Assembly: GCF_001420715.1 (NCBI RefSeq)
Contig: NZ_LJJC01000004.1
Span: forward strand, 2,917,190-2,981,189
Source: Heyndrickxia shackletonii
Lineage (GTDB): Bacteria > Bacillota > Bacilli > Bacillales > Bacillaceae_C
Direction: 5' to 3'
Length of the DNA: 64,000 nucleotides
The notes under the pieces are model-generated. The model made no database searches. It was not told the DNA's origin and saw only the letters and a program-made list of their open reading frames with translations. Of the stretch, positions 50,588 through 59,099 are shown piece after piece. The position numbers and the translations under genes are program-made. How positions within the stretch are numbered: the stretch's first letter is position 1; each line of letters starts with the position of its first letter.

Positions 50588-50818
50588 TTAATGGAGTTTT
50601 TTATTTTGAAGATCACGAACTTTTTTAGGTGTTACTTCGTCACCATTCGGGTCAAACACCCTGACCTTCTCTATTGTATTTTTCATAGATGAACGAAAAG
50701 AATCTAGATATTCTCTTCGTAATTTTGATTGTTCTTTCGCTTCCTCCTTGCTCAAACCTTGCTCCTTCGATTTTTTTGCAAGTTCATTTATTCTCGCTAT
50801 TTTCTCTTTTGATAGCAT
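50588..50818 (-). CDS. ynzC: YnzC, UPF0291 (DUF896) protein
   Basis: 76 aa two-helix protein: IARINELAKKSKEQGLSKEE, then QSKLRREYLDSFRSSMKN and a C-terminal VTPKKVRDLQNKK. Matches the YnzC family; part of the SOS locus with yneA and yneB in B. subtilis. Role unknown. A terminator separates it from yneB, which may be leaky. Confidence 0.92.
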   Translation of the reverse strand: MLSKEKIARINELAKKSKEQGLSKEEAKEQSKLRREYLDSFRSSMKNTIEKVRVFDPNGDEVTPKKVRDLQNKKLH

Positions 50819-50878
50819 AAAGTTACTCCTTTACAGAAGGATAAATATCCTGCCTTTAATCAAAGTAATGTTACTAAA

Positions 50879-50916
50879 AAAAAAGCCCTTTTTCAAGAAA
50901 AGAGCTTTAAAACGTT
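50879..50916 (-). terminator. Terminator between yneB and ynzC
   Basis: On the minus strand AAAGCTCTTTTCTTGAAAAAG pairs in part (AAAGCTC/GGGCTTT) and is followed by nine T. Confidence 0.7.
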
Positions 50917-50929
50917 TGTTATGCTACGA

Positions 50930-51571
<642 letters not shown>

Positions 51572-51580
51572 TCATATTAC

Positions 51581-51904
51581 CTACTTTGCATCTGATGCTA
51601 ATTGTTGTATGTTGTATTCTTTGCTTTTGGTTTTAATTGGAATTATAATGGTCTGTCCTGACTTTATATTTGTAGAAACTAAATGATTTTCATTTTGTAC
51701 CCATTTAATAAAGTCTGACTTAGTCATACCATTTTCCATTTTATATGTATTTGCTATCGACCACAATGACTGGCCATCTGAAACAGTAATATGCGTATAG
51801 TTGTCGGAATGATCATCTAATTGAAATATCATGGTGATTCCGAGGATAAATGAAAGGATAACTAGAATAATAGCATATGAATATTTTTTCCATAACAATG
51901 ACAT
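51581..51904 (-). CDS. yneA: YneA, SOS cell-division suppressor
   Basis: 107 aa: N-terminal membrane helix (YAIILVILSFILGITMIF) and an extracytoplasmic LysM domain (YTHITVSDGQSLWSIANTY ... SGQTIIIPI). YneA delays septation after DNA damage. Divergent from lexA with three LexA boxes between them. The C-terminal tail of the B. subtilis protein, needed for turnover, is of similar length. Confidence 0.93.
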   Translation of the reverse strand: MSLLWKKYSYAIILVILSFILGITMIFQLDDHSDNYTHITVSDGQSLWSIANTYKMENGMTKSDFIKWVQNENHLVSTNIKSGQTIIIPIKTKSKEYNIQQLASDAK

Positions 51905-51919
51905 TTTACATCCCTCTTT

Positions 51920-51933
51920 CGAATATATGTTCG
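51920..51933. promoter_or_regulatory. LexA box 1 (yneA side)
   Basis: CGAATATATGTTCG, one mismatch to CGAACNNNNGTTCG. Confidence 0.88.
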
Positions 51934-51955
51934 CTTTATTGATTTTATTATAATA

Positions 51956-51969
51956 AGAACATTAGTTTG
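51956..51969. promoter_or_regulatory. LexA box 2
   Basis: AGAACATTAGTTTG, consensus except the first base. Confidence 0.85.
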
Positions 51970-51985
51970 GTGTCAATATTTTTTT

Positions 51986-51999
51986 CGAACTTATGTTTG
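51986..51999. promoter_or_regulatory. LexA box 3 (lexA side)
   Basis: CGAACTTATGTTTG, a full match to CGAACNNNNGTTYG, 70 bp before lexA. Confidence 0.92.
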
Positions 52000-52069
52000 T
52001 ATATCTGGAAATGTAATGCTATAATGGAATTAATAAAAAGTCGAATTTTCGATTGTTGAGGTGTTAAAT

Positions 52070-52693
52070 ATGACAAAACTTTCTAAAAGGCAACAAGATA
52101 TATTGGATTTTATCAAGCAAGAAGTAAAGCTAAAAGGCTATCCACCATCTGTTCGCGAAATCGGAGAAGCCGTCGGCTTAGCCTCCAGTTCAACTGTACA
52201 CGGCCATCTTTCCAGACTTGAAAGCAAAGGATTAATTCGTAGAGACCCAACCAAACCAAGAGCGATAGAAGTTCTAGATTTAATGAATGATTCAATCCCT
52301 CAGCAAATAGTAGTAAATGTACCTTTAGTAGGAAAAGTTACGGCCGGAATGCCAATAACAGCTATAGAAAACGTTGAAGAATATTTCCCTTTGCCTGAAC
52401 ATTTAGCACCTGGCGATGAGAATGTATTTATGTTGGAGATAGTTGGGGAAAGTATGATTGAGGCAGGCATATTAGATGGAGATTATGTTATAGTTCGCCA
52501 ACAGCAGACTGCAAACAACGGTGATATAGTGGTGGCAATGACAGAAGAGGACGAAGCAACGGTTAAAAGATTTTTTAAAGAAAAAGATTATATTCGTTTG
52601 CAGCCTGAAAATTCAACAATGGAACCGATTATTTTACCAAATGTAATTATTTTAGGAAAAGTAATCGGACTATATCGACAAGTAATTCATTAA
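52070..52693 (+). CDS. lexA: LexA, SOS repressor
   Basis: 207 aa. Winged HTH ([20 protein letters not shown]), cleavage site Ala-Gly in VTAGMP, catalytic Ser in GESMIEAGI and Lys in ATVKRFF. ATG at 52070 has GAGGTG 7 bp before it; the GTG at 52061 lies inside that site. Represses yneA-yneB, itself, and by operator match the prophage YolD/WYL pair. Confidence 0.97.
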   Translation: MTKLSKRQQDILDFIKQEVKLKGYPPSVREIGEAVGLASSSTVHGHLSRLESKGLIRRDPTKPRAIEVLDLMNDSIPQQIVVNVPLVGKVTAGMPITAIENVEEYFPLPEHLAPGDENVFMLEIVGESMIEAGILDGDYVIVRQQQTANNGDIVVAMTEEDEATVKRFFKEKDYIRLQPENSTMEPIILPNVIILGKVIGLYRQVIH

Positions 52694-52697
52694 AAGA

Positions 52698-52740
52698 AAA
52701 ACCCAAAAGGTTAGAAATACATTTCTTGCCTTTTGGGTTA
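52698..52740. terminator. Bidirectional terminator lexA / holin-like gene
   Basis: Perfect 11-bp stem AACCCAAAAGG / CCTTTTGGGTT, with TTTTTC on the minus-strand side. Between converging genes. Confidence 0.85.
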
Positions 52741-52758
52741 AATAATATTTTAGTAGAC

Positions 52759-52998
52759 TTATTTATCACTTTTCGCCATATTTTTGGTTCCACTATATAA
52801 TCCGCTTGCGGATAAACCTAGCATTAAACCAACAATTATTCCTTGTTTTATACTAGTTCCTAAATAAAATATTCCAAATAACAGTCCTAGGATTACAGCT
52901 AAGAATGGCGAATATTTTTTTGGCAATCCTGCTCTCTTAAATAACTCCACCACCCCAAGAATTAACGGAATAATGGCAACATCATAGATCTCAAACAC
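52759..52998 (-). CDS. Orphan holin-like membrane protein
   Basis: 79 aa with three hydrophobic segments. It is strikingly similar to the prophage holin at 12224: both start MFEIYDVAIIPLILG and contain TSIKQGIIVGLMLGLSA and GLYSGTKN. The tail of the phage protein is missing. GGAGGTGG precedes the ATG. No endolysin is adjacent. Converges on lexA. Domesticated holin or phage relic. Confidence 0.75.
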   Translation of the reverse strand: MFEIYDVAIIPLILGVVELFKRAGLPKKYSPFLAVILGLLFGIFYLGTSIKQGIIVGLMLGLSASGLYSGTKNMAKSDK

Positions 52999-53182
52999 TT
53001 TATACCACCTCCGGTTTTCTCATAATATTATCTTATGCTCGTCCCCTATACCTTGATGATTTCTCTTAAAATATTTTATTATTATTTTGACTTTAAGCTT
53101 GTACATTCAACCAAAATAATAAACATTAATCTTCAAATAAGATTATGGGAGTTTGGCCGCCAACTTATATATAATCCAATGA

Positions 53183-53212
53183 TAAAAAAAAAGCGCCAAA
53201 TACAAGGCGCTA
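53183..53212 (-). terminator. Terminator after the 54-aa gene
   Basis: GCGCC / GGCGC stem followed by nine T on the minus strand. Confidence 0.85.
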
Positions 53213-53218
53213 TGTAAC

Positions 53219-53383
53219 TCAATTGTTTTTTAATTGTTGTTTGATGGCCTCATCTCTCTCGCCGCCATCTGATAACTCTTCGGAAAACTCATGTTCTTTT
53301 TGTTCGTTAGAAATAAACTTGGAGGACTTCAATACTTCCGATGGAATATTATTATTAGGAGCCGCATCATCATTCCATTTCAT
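53219..53383 (-). CDS. Small hydrophilic hypothetical protein
   Basis: 54 codons (starts MKWNDDAAPNNNIPSEVLK, acidic C-terminal half). GGAGTG precedes the ATG; a terminator follows. Unrecognised; such disordered small proteins are common among sporulation genes. Confidence 0.55.
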   Translation of the reverse strand: MKWNDDAAPNNNIPSEVLKSSKFISNEQKEHEFSEELSDGGERDEAIKQQLKNN

Positions 53384-53916
53384 ATACTTTCACTCCTTTT
53401 CTTTTAGTATTTGCTGTAAATACAAAATCATGCACTTATCATAATAGAAAAATTAGGAGTTTATTATTGCTGTAATATTCGAACCTAATTGAACCCCTCT
53501 AAACACCAGTGGTATCAAGGGGGGCATCTATTCTTACATGCTTAATTAATGTATTCTTTCCCAAGAAGAAAATTGCGTACAAGAACAAGTTTTTATCTCA
53601 AACAATTTAAGGATAGAACCTTACATTTTTCCCATTAAGAAATTTTTCGACGATTTAGTAAGTCCTAGAAAAAAGAACAATATTTAATAATATGAACAAT
53701 ACTACAATTAATACGAAGGAACTTCTGTTGAATTACAATAAAGTTGTTTATTTTTAAACCGCCAAATGCGTATTCCCCGTCCATTTTAATGGACGGGGAA
53801 GAATAAAGTTTTTTAATTTTTAGATTAATTATCGAATAACACTTTAAACAAGTAACAATAAAGTCGTTTAAATTTTGGAGTTATAAGCCCTTCCAAGTGA
53901 GGATGGGTTAAAAAAT
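53384..53916. other. Intergenic region with two strong hairpins
   Basis: No ORF of note. Hairpins: 53494-53522 (CCCCTC...GTGGTATCAAGGGG) and 53773-53800 (TTCCCCGTCCATT / AATGGACGGGGAA, 12 bp, 2-nt loop). The first resembles the glnA terminator hairpin at 57130. Confidence 0.55.
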
Positions 53917-54453
53917 TTAATTATTCGTGTATTCCTCTTTAAGTATGCTGTATATTTCTAAATCAACAACTCCTTTGTCTGACCATAAAGAAGCTTGTCT
54001 TAACAATCCTTCTTTCATAAATCCGTTTTTCAAGAGGACTTTCTTTGAGATCTCGTTTGCAGGCATCACCTCTGCTTGAATTCTGTTAATATTAACTTCT
54101 TCAAATAAAAATTTTACTAACGTATGAACGGATTCGGTTGCAATGCCCTTACCCCAATAATCTTCTGCCAAATAATAACCAATAGTTACCACGTTCACTT
54201 TTTGGTTAAAGTCCATAGATTCCAAAATTCCAACCAATTTATTACTTTGATTCTTCTGAAAGATACCCCACTTGACTCTTCTTTTTTTATCGTAATCCTT
54301 ATCAAAATGACCAATCATCTTACTTACCGTTTGTAAGTTATGTCTGGGAATCATTCCGCAATATTTGAATACTTTGTCATTGTCGTAAATCGAATATAAT
54401 TCTTGTAAGTGTACCTCTTCGATTTTTTTTAATATCAGATTCGTAGATTCCAA
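53917..54453 (-). CDS. GNAT acetyltransferase (RimJ/RimL-like)
   Basis: 178 aa. Acetyl-CoA binding strand-loop YWGKGIATESVHTLVKFLFE and NRIQAEVMPANEISKKVLLK(NGF). This subgroup acetylates protein N-termini or small amines; substrate unknown. GNAT paralogue lies 250 bp upstream (54705). Similarity between the two is moderate, about family level. Confidence 0.85.
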   Translation of the reverse strand: MESTNLILKKIEEVHLQELYSIYDNDKVFKYCGMIPRHNLQTVSKMIGHFDKDYDKKRRVKWGIFQKNQSNKLVGILESMDFNQKVNVVTIGYYLAEDYWGKGIATESVHTLVKFLFEEVNINRIQAEVMPANEISKKVLLKNGFMKEGLLRQASLWSDKGVVDLEIYSILKEEYTNN

Positions 54454-54704
54454 TACTGGAAAACCCGCGAAAACTTTTTCAATATTTATGTTACTTCCTC
54501 CCTTAGGTTAAACCTCAATTGGTATGTAAATCTTCATTTTCATTTCATTCGGAATTGCAGAATTTAAGACATCCGTTATTCCTTATTTGTACTGAAAACA
54601 TTCCTAAACAATCTGGCCCAATTCTTGAGTAAACCTACTTGTTATCGCTTCTCTTCTTAAAGGCTTCTACTCCTAACTCAGAGTCACTATTCGATAATAC
54701 TTTT

Positions 54705-55256
54705 TCAATGGTTCCCTCTTTCGGAGTTGAACTTATTAAAGTCAGTTTTTAGCATTCCGAATACAATACTATCGGTCCACTCATTTTTATTCCAAAAGTC
54801 TTGTATAAAGTGAGCTTCTTTTCTCATCCCAACCCTTCTACATAATTTTTCTGATGCTGTATTTCGTGCATCTAGATTCGCTTGAATACGGTGGACTTGT
54901 ACAACTTCAAATAAATGGTTTATTAGTGCAATAACAGCCTCTGTTGCATATCCTTGTCCAGACACAGATTTTGAAAATGTATAACCAATTTCAACAGTAT
55001 CTTTCATATCTGTGTACCTAATAGATAAATCGCCAATTACTTTACCGTCCATTAAGACCGCTAAGCTCAAGGCATTTTCCTTTGTTAATTGATTATTATT
55101 TAATTTCTTATCAAATTCCCTTTCTTTATTTTCATGGGTCCATTTATCATGCAAAAGATATTGACATGTTGAGTCATCATTATAGATATCATAAACGTCA
55201 TTCAGATGATGTTTTTCAAATGTTTTAATCAGTAGCCGGTTAGTTTCAATTTTCAT
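54705..55256 (-). CDS. GNAT acetyltransferase (RimJ/RimL-like)
   Basis: 183 aa: ETNRLLIKTFEKHHLNDVYD, SGQGYATEAVIALINHLFE (CoA loop), VHRIQANLDARNTASEKLCRRVG. Same family as 53917. Region 54454-54704 between them shows no gene. Substrate unknown. Confidence 0.85.
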   Translation of the reverse strand: MKIETNRLLIKTFEKHHLNDVYDIYNDDSTCQYLLHDKWTHENKEREFDKKLNNNQLTKENALSLAVLMDGKVIGDLSIRYTDMKDTVEIGYTFSKSVSGQGYATEAVIALINHLFEVVQVHRIQANLDARNTASEKLCRRVGMRKEAHFIQDFWNKNEWTDSIVFGMLKTDFNKFNSERGNH

Positions 55257-55382
55257 TAAATTACCTCCTTAAGACAGGAATATCCATACGAATATATGGC
55301 ACAACTTTTATATTCAATTATGCAACAATTTGGCCATTATTGGAATAAAACGTTTGAAGTTTTTAAACAACTTTATTGTCAT

Positions 55383-55439
55383 TCAACAACTGCCACCATA
55401 AGTTGTTCCGCCATAGCTATAACCAGATCCACAATACAT
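55383..55439 (-). CDS. Truncated YjcZ-like peptide
   Basis: 18 codons: MYCGSGYSYGGTTYGGSC. Nearly the same as the first 17 residues of the YjcZ-family protein at 56699, but stops before the membrane helix. Probably a truncated paralogue; the Gly/Tyr-rich part alone may still be translated. Confidence 0.5.
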   Translation of the reverse strand: MYCGSGYSYGGTTYGGSC

Positions 55440-55483
55440 AAGTTTTTCACATCCAATATATTAATTTTATAACCATTGTTTCA

Positions 55484-55567
55484 TTAATAAGCTCTGCCAG
55501 TGGAAGATGTACCTACTATGATAAGAAGAATAAACAATACTACTATATAAGCTAAAGCTACTCCCAT
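55484..55567 (-). CDS. Sporulation membrane micropeptide (YjcZ/YtxC-cluster type)
   Basis: 27 codons, starts MGVALAYIVVLFILLIIVG. A paralogue of 56574-56651 with the same hydrophobic core (VVLFILLIIVGTS). GGAG-type site in front. Belongs to the tiny spore-coat/forespore membrane peptides (SscA/YjcZ type). Confidence 0.6.
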   Translation of the reverse strand: MGVALAYIVVLFILLIIVGTSSTGRAY

Positions 55568-55715
55568 TCCTGAAGCTCCTATCTAAACACCTCCTACTCA
55601 TAAAATGGATGCTATCAGCTTCTCCACTATTAAAATATGTAAATTCTAATGCTATGGAATGGACAAACGGTATAAAATAATAGAAAATCCATGTTTGTCT
55701 AAAAGATTTAAGCTC

Positions 55716-55800
55716 AATGAGCAAAAGCGTATGCTATAAAACATACGCTTTTTTGGAGGTGATCTTTATGGTGCCAGTGGAGGATATGGCTAATATAAAT
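55716..55800. repeat. Left arm of a diverged inverted duplication
   Basis: Contains AAAAGCGTATGC / GCATACGCTTTT-type terminator hairpin (55724-55755), then GGAGGTG, a start codon and a degraded GASGGYG reading. Inverted counterpart at 56340-56420. Confidence 0.7.
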
Positions 55801-56027
55801 TATGTAAAACATTATTAATCTGTTTGGACGAGTGTATAAGTAATTATAGATTTTAAATAAAATATATGAATGGCCATAGTAAAAATACACTCCGTATTAG
55901 TCCTATTATAATTTCTTTTTTAACAAACGGGAACTATTTTACGCAGTTAAAAGAACTCAAATATGCTGATATTCTTATATCCTTAGTCGGTAAGCCGCAG
56001 TCTTTATCTTCTATATCTACACTAATC

Positions 56028-56150
56028 CACAGGTCCAATCGCTAAAACATTATTTTTGCTAAATGTGCGAAAAACTAGTTTCGTGTGAAGCAATAAGCAC
56101 TAATAAAATTTTCCCTGACTTTTTCAGCCTTAACTAATTAAGGTTTTGAG
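56028..56150 (-). pseudogene. Decayed copy of the prophage WYL-type SOS gene
   Basis: On the minus strand the region reads KAEKVRENFISAYCFTRN, stop, FFAHLAKIMF, stop, RLDL. This aligns with VEKIGEDYFRAYCLTRKQVRTFKIKNVLSIGPL of the prophage protein (10445-10663; shown here in longer form as two parts VEKIGEDYFRAYCLTRKQ and VRTFKIKNVLSIGPL). DNA identity is visible too (AGGTCCAATCG near 56030). Two stops and missing N-terminus show it is dead. Confidence 0.7.
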
Positions 56151-56339
56151 ATGTAAGTGCTTATCTTAGATTTAGATAACGCAGTAAGGAATTAATACCA
56201 CCTTATGTTATTAATATTGTAATGTTTTTTATGAAGAGTTTATTTAATGATAGATGAACTAGGGTTAAAATATCAATTTTTAAAATTTTTCACTTTCAAT
56301 ATTTACTCGTCCAAACTGTTTTTTCATTTATGCATATTT

Positions 56340-56420
56340 TATATTATCCGTATCCTCTATAAGCACATATATAACACCTCCAAAAAAAGCGTATGTTTTA
56401 TAGCATACGCTTTTCTCTAG
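56340..56420. repeat. Right arm of the inverted duplication
   Basis: Inverse of 55716-55800: the 39-bp core (CACCTCC, A-run, GCGTATGTTTTATAGC, ATACGCTTTT) is identical except for one extra A; beyond it the homology continues with changes through the degenerate start and GAGGATA-CGG-TAATAT. Confidence 0.7.
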
Positions 56421-56573
56421 TTAAGGCAAAAATCTATTAGACATATTGAGGATTTATCTATTATTTTATACGTTTGTCCATTTCAAACTAATCAAATTTA
56501 CATAGTGTATAAGAGGGTAACTTATCGTTATCCAAGTATTATGCAGGGGGTGTTAAGTATAGGAGGAACTGGA

Positions 56574-56651
56574 ATGGGATTTGCTTTAATTGTAGTATTG
56601 TTCATTCTGCTTATCATTGTAGGAACTTCTTTCTCTGGAGGCGGTTATTAA
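56574..56651 (+). CDS. Sporulation membrane micropeptide
   Basis: 25 codons: MGFALIVVLFILLIIVGTS followed by FSGGGY. AGGAGGAACTGGA upstream. Paralogue of 55484-55567 on the other strand. Single membrane helix; YjcZ-family-like. Confidence 0.7.
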   Translation: MGFALIVVLFILLIIVGTSFSGGGY

Positions 56652-56698
56652 ATTCCAAAATCGTAACAAATATTTAAGATGCCGGAGGTGAGTAATAG

Positions 56699-56812
56699 AT
56701 GTATTGCGGATCTGGTTATAGCTATGGCGGAACATCATACGGTGGAAGTTCTTTTGTTTTAATCGTAGTATTATTTATTTTGTTAATCATTGTATTATCT
56801 ACATGGTGTTAA
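56699..56812 (+). CDS. YjcZ-family sporulation protein
   Basis: 37 codons: Gly/Tyr-rich head (MYCGSGYSYGGTSYGGSS) and a membrane helix (FVLIVVLFILLIIVLSTW). CCGGAGGTGAG upstream. This is the typical YjcZ/YhfH-like layout of tiny forespore membrane proteins. 47 bp after the previous micropeptide, so likely the same operon. Confidence 0.8.
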   Translation: MYCGSGYSYGGTSYGGSSFVLIVVLFILLIIVLSTWC

Positions 56813-56898
56813 TATTTAGACTATCAAATCCTACTTTAAGGACAGATGATTCTGTCCTTTTGTTTAATCGGTAATTTAGTATAGAAAGGAGTGGAAAT

Positions 56899-57093
56899 AT
56901 GAATCCCATGATGAGATTCCGAGGGGAACCAGTTGAAGTCAGAATGCGTGATGGCAGAACGTTTAGAGGAATGATGGATGGGGACCCGCCTCCAGGAGGA
57001 TTTTTTATACGAGATGGTTTTAGGAGAAGATTCTTTTCATTTTTCGCTGTTGCCTTCGTCTTTTCGTTCCGAAGAGGAAGGCGGATATTTTAG
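56899..57093 (+). CDS. Small basic protein with Sm-like pattern
   Basis: 64 aa, starts MNPMMRFRGEPVEVRMRDGR. The order V-x-V-x-M-R-D-G-R-x-F-x-G-x-M resembles an Sm/LSm strand-loop-strand, followed by a Pro/Gly-rich loop and a Phe/Arg-rich C-terminus. GAAAGGAGTGG upstream. Family not known to me; the Sm comparison is tentative. Confidence 0.5.
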   Translation: MNPMMRFRGEPVEVRMRDGRTFRGMMDGDPPPGGFFIRDGFRRRFFSFFAVAFVFSFRRGRRIF

Positions 57094-57129
57094 AAAACAC
57101 ATCCACATTCACTGACTATTTAATATGAT

Positions 57130-57162
57130 AAGCCCCTCAACACCGGTAGTGTCAAGGGGCTT
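57130..57162 (-). terminator. Terminator/hairpin after glnA
   Basis: AAGCCCCT / AGGGGCTT with inner CAC/GTG pairing; 6 bp after the glnA stop. T-run weak. Confidence 0.7.
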
Positions 57163-57167
57163 CTCTA

Positions 57168-58502
57168 TTAAAACTGTTGCATATATTGTTCTCTTTCCCA
57201 AGGATGGACTTGTGTTCTAAACATATCCCATTCAATTTCTTTCGCTTCAAGGAAATGTTCTAGTATGTGACTTCCAAGAGCACTAACCATTACTTCATCA
57301 GATTTCAATTTATCTAATGCTTGAATTAGAGTTCCTGGTAAGTCAATAATTCCAGCTTCTTCTCTTTCTTGTTTATTCATTACATAGATATTACGGTCAA
57401 CAGGAGCCGGAGCTTGTAAATTGTTTTTAATACCATCTAATCCGGATTTCAATAATACAGCCATTGCTAAGTATGGATTAGCAGCTGGGTCCACGCTTCG
57501 AACTTCCACACGTGTACTTAAACCGCGTGATGCTGGAATTCGAATAAGCGGGCTGCGATTTTGTGCGGACCATGCAACATAGCAAGGTGCTTCATATCCT
57601 GGAACTAATCGTTTGTATGAATTAACAGTTGGATTTGTCACTGCAGTAAAGTTTGGTGCATGTTTGATAACTCCTGCAATAAATTGATAAGCAACATCGC
57701 TTAATTCTAATTCTCCATTTGGATCATAAAAAGCATTTTTGCCATTGTTGAATAAGGAGAGGTTAGAATGCATTCCAGATCCGTTCACTCCAAATAATGG
57801 TTTTGGCATAAATGTTGCATGTAATCCATGCTTACGAGCAATCGTTTTTACCACTAATTTAAATGTTTGAATATCATCACAAGCCTTTAAGGCATGTGCA
57901 TATTTAAAGTCAATTTCATGTTGTCCTGGAGCAACCTCATGATGGGATGCTTCTACTTCGAATCCCATTTCTTCTAACTCAAGCACGATATCACGACGGC
58001 AGTTTTCACCTAAATCTGTAGGTGCAAGGTCAAAGTAACCACCATTGTCATTTAATTCAAGGGTAGGCTCACCTTTTTGATCTAATTTAAATAAGAAAAA
58101 TTCTGGTTCAGGTCCAAGATTGAAATCAGTAAACCCTAGTTCTTCCATTTCCTTAAGAATACGTTTTAAGTTATTGCGCGGGTCTCCTTCAAATGGAGTT
58201 CCATCAGGATTATATATATCACAAATTAATCGAGCAACTTTTCCTTTTTCAGCAGTCCAAGGAAATACAACCCATGTATCTAGATCAGGATATAAGTACA
58301 TATCTGATTCTTCAATTCGAACAAAACCTTCAATAGAAGAACCGTCAAACATCATTTTATTATCTAATGCTTTTCCTAATTGATTTACAGGAATTTCAAC
58401 GTTTTTAATCGTCCCTAAAATATCTGTAAATTGAAGACGAATAAATTTAACATTTTCTTCTTTAGCAATACGGACTATATCTTCTCTGCTATACCTTGAC
58501 AC
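57168..58502 (-). CDS. glnA: Glutamine synthetase type I-alpha
   Basis: 444 aa, full length. Motifs: [29 protein letters not shown], the ATP-site region [15 protein letters not shown], and [13 protein letters not shown]. No adenylylation tyrosine segment, as expected for the Bacillus type, which is feedback-inhibited and then traps TnrA/GlnR. Second gene of the glnRA operon (48-bp gap). Confidence 0.97.
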   Translation of the reverse strand: MSRYSREDIVRIAKEENVKFIRLQFTDILGTIKNVEIPVNQLGKALDNKMMFDGSSIEGFVRIEESDMYLYPDLDTWVVFPWTAEKGKVARLICDIYNPDGTPFEGDPRNNLKRILKEMEELGFTDFNLGPEPEFFLFKLDQKGEPTLELNDNGGYFDLAPTDLGENCRRDIVLELEEMGFEVEASHHEVAPGQHEIDFKYAHALKACDDIQTFKLVVKTIARKHGLHATFMPKPLFGVNGSGMHSNLSLFNNGKNAFYDPNGELELSDVAYQFIAGVIKHAPNFTAVTNPTVNSYKRLVPGYEAPCYVAWSAQNRSPLIRIPASRGLSTRVEVRSVDPAANPYLAMAVLLKSGLDGIKNNLQAPAPVDRNIYVMNKQEREEAGIIDLPGTLIQALDKLKSDEVMVSALGSHILEHFLEAKEIEWDMFRTQVHPWEREQYMQQF

Positions 58503-58550
58503 CTTGAATATCCTCCTCTAGGATAAATAAATTTTTAATAGTTTGAAGCA

Positions 58551-58955
58551 TTAATGATAAAATCTTGTTACTTCATTTTGTCTCATGGATGGACGTTGGA
58601 ATCTTCCTGCCTGCAGCATTTCTTCGCGAAGAACTCTGCGAATTTGTTCGTCGGAAATAATGGTCTTGCTTTCTTCTGCAGGCTGAACTTTTTCTGCTTC
58701 TACATTTGTTGCTTTCATGGTTAATAGTTTTTTAATTCCCGCCATATTAATTCCTTGCTCTAAAAACTCCTTAATCTCTAAGAGTAAGTCTATATCGTTT
58801 AAGGAATAAAGACGGCGATTTCCCTCAGTACGTGAAGGTGAAATCAATTGATGTTCTTCATAATATCTAATTTGACGTGCTGAGAGTTCCGTTAATTGCA
58901 TTACTGTACTTATTGGTAAAATTGGCATAGAACGTCTTATTTCTTTTTTGTTCAT
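58551..58955 (-). CDS. glnR: GlnR, nitrogen repressor (MerR family)
   Basis: 134 aa. N-terminal MerR HTH ([20 protein letters not shown], then [13 protein letters not shown]), dimer helix, and a C-terminal tail ([17 protein letters not shown]) that senses feedback-inhibited glutamine synthetase. Represses glnRA through the boxes upstream. Confidence 0.96.
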   Translation of the reverse strand: MNKKEIRRSMPILPISTVMQLTELSARQIRYYEEHQLISPSRTEGNRRLYSLNDIDLLLEIKEFLEQGINMAGIKKLLTMKATNVEAEKVQPAEESKTIISDEQIRRVLREEMLQAGRFQRPSMRQNEVTRFYH

Positions 58956-58990
58956 GCTTCATTCTCCTTTCTTCCCTCTCGCATGATATG

Positions 58991-59041
58991 ATTATATGTT
59001 ATGTTAGAAAAATAGTCAATAAGATGTTAGAATTTCTAACA
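58991..59041 (-). promoter_or_regulatory. glnRA promoter with two GlnR/TnrA boxes
   Basis: On the minus strand TTGACT - 17 bp - TATAAT (59019-58991). Box 1 TGTTAGAATTTCTAACA (59025-59041) fully fits TGTNA-N7-TNACA; a second, weaker box (59002-59018) overlaps the -35/-10 spacer. Same arrangement as B. subtilis glnRA. Confidence 0.9.
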
Positions 59042-59055
59042 TACATTTTTTAAAA

Positions 59056-59091
59056 AAAGAAAAAGGATCACCTTTTTTCATGGTGACCCTT
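59056..59091 (-). terminator. Terminator after ynbB
   Basis: GGGTCACC / GGTGATCC stem then TTTTTCTTTTTTT on the minus strand. Confidence 0.85.
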
Positions 59092-59099
59092 CCACATTT

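Noticed and set aside
53035-53217. Plus-strand ORF of 60 aa
   Set aside because: It crosses the terminator of the 54-aa gene and shows no ribosome site or family features.
55467-55724. Minus-strand ORF of 85 aa
   Set aside because: It overlaps the better supported 27-aa micropeptide in another frame and has no family features.
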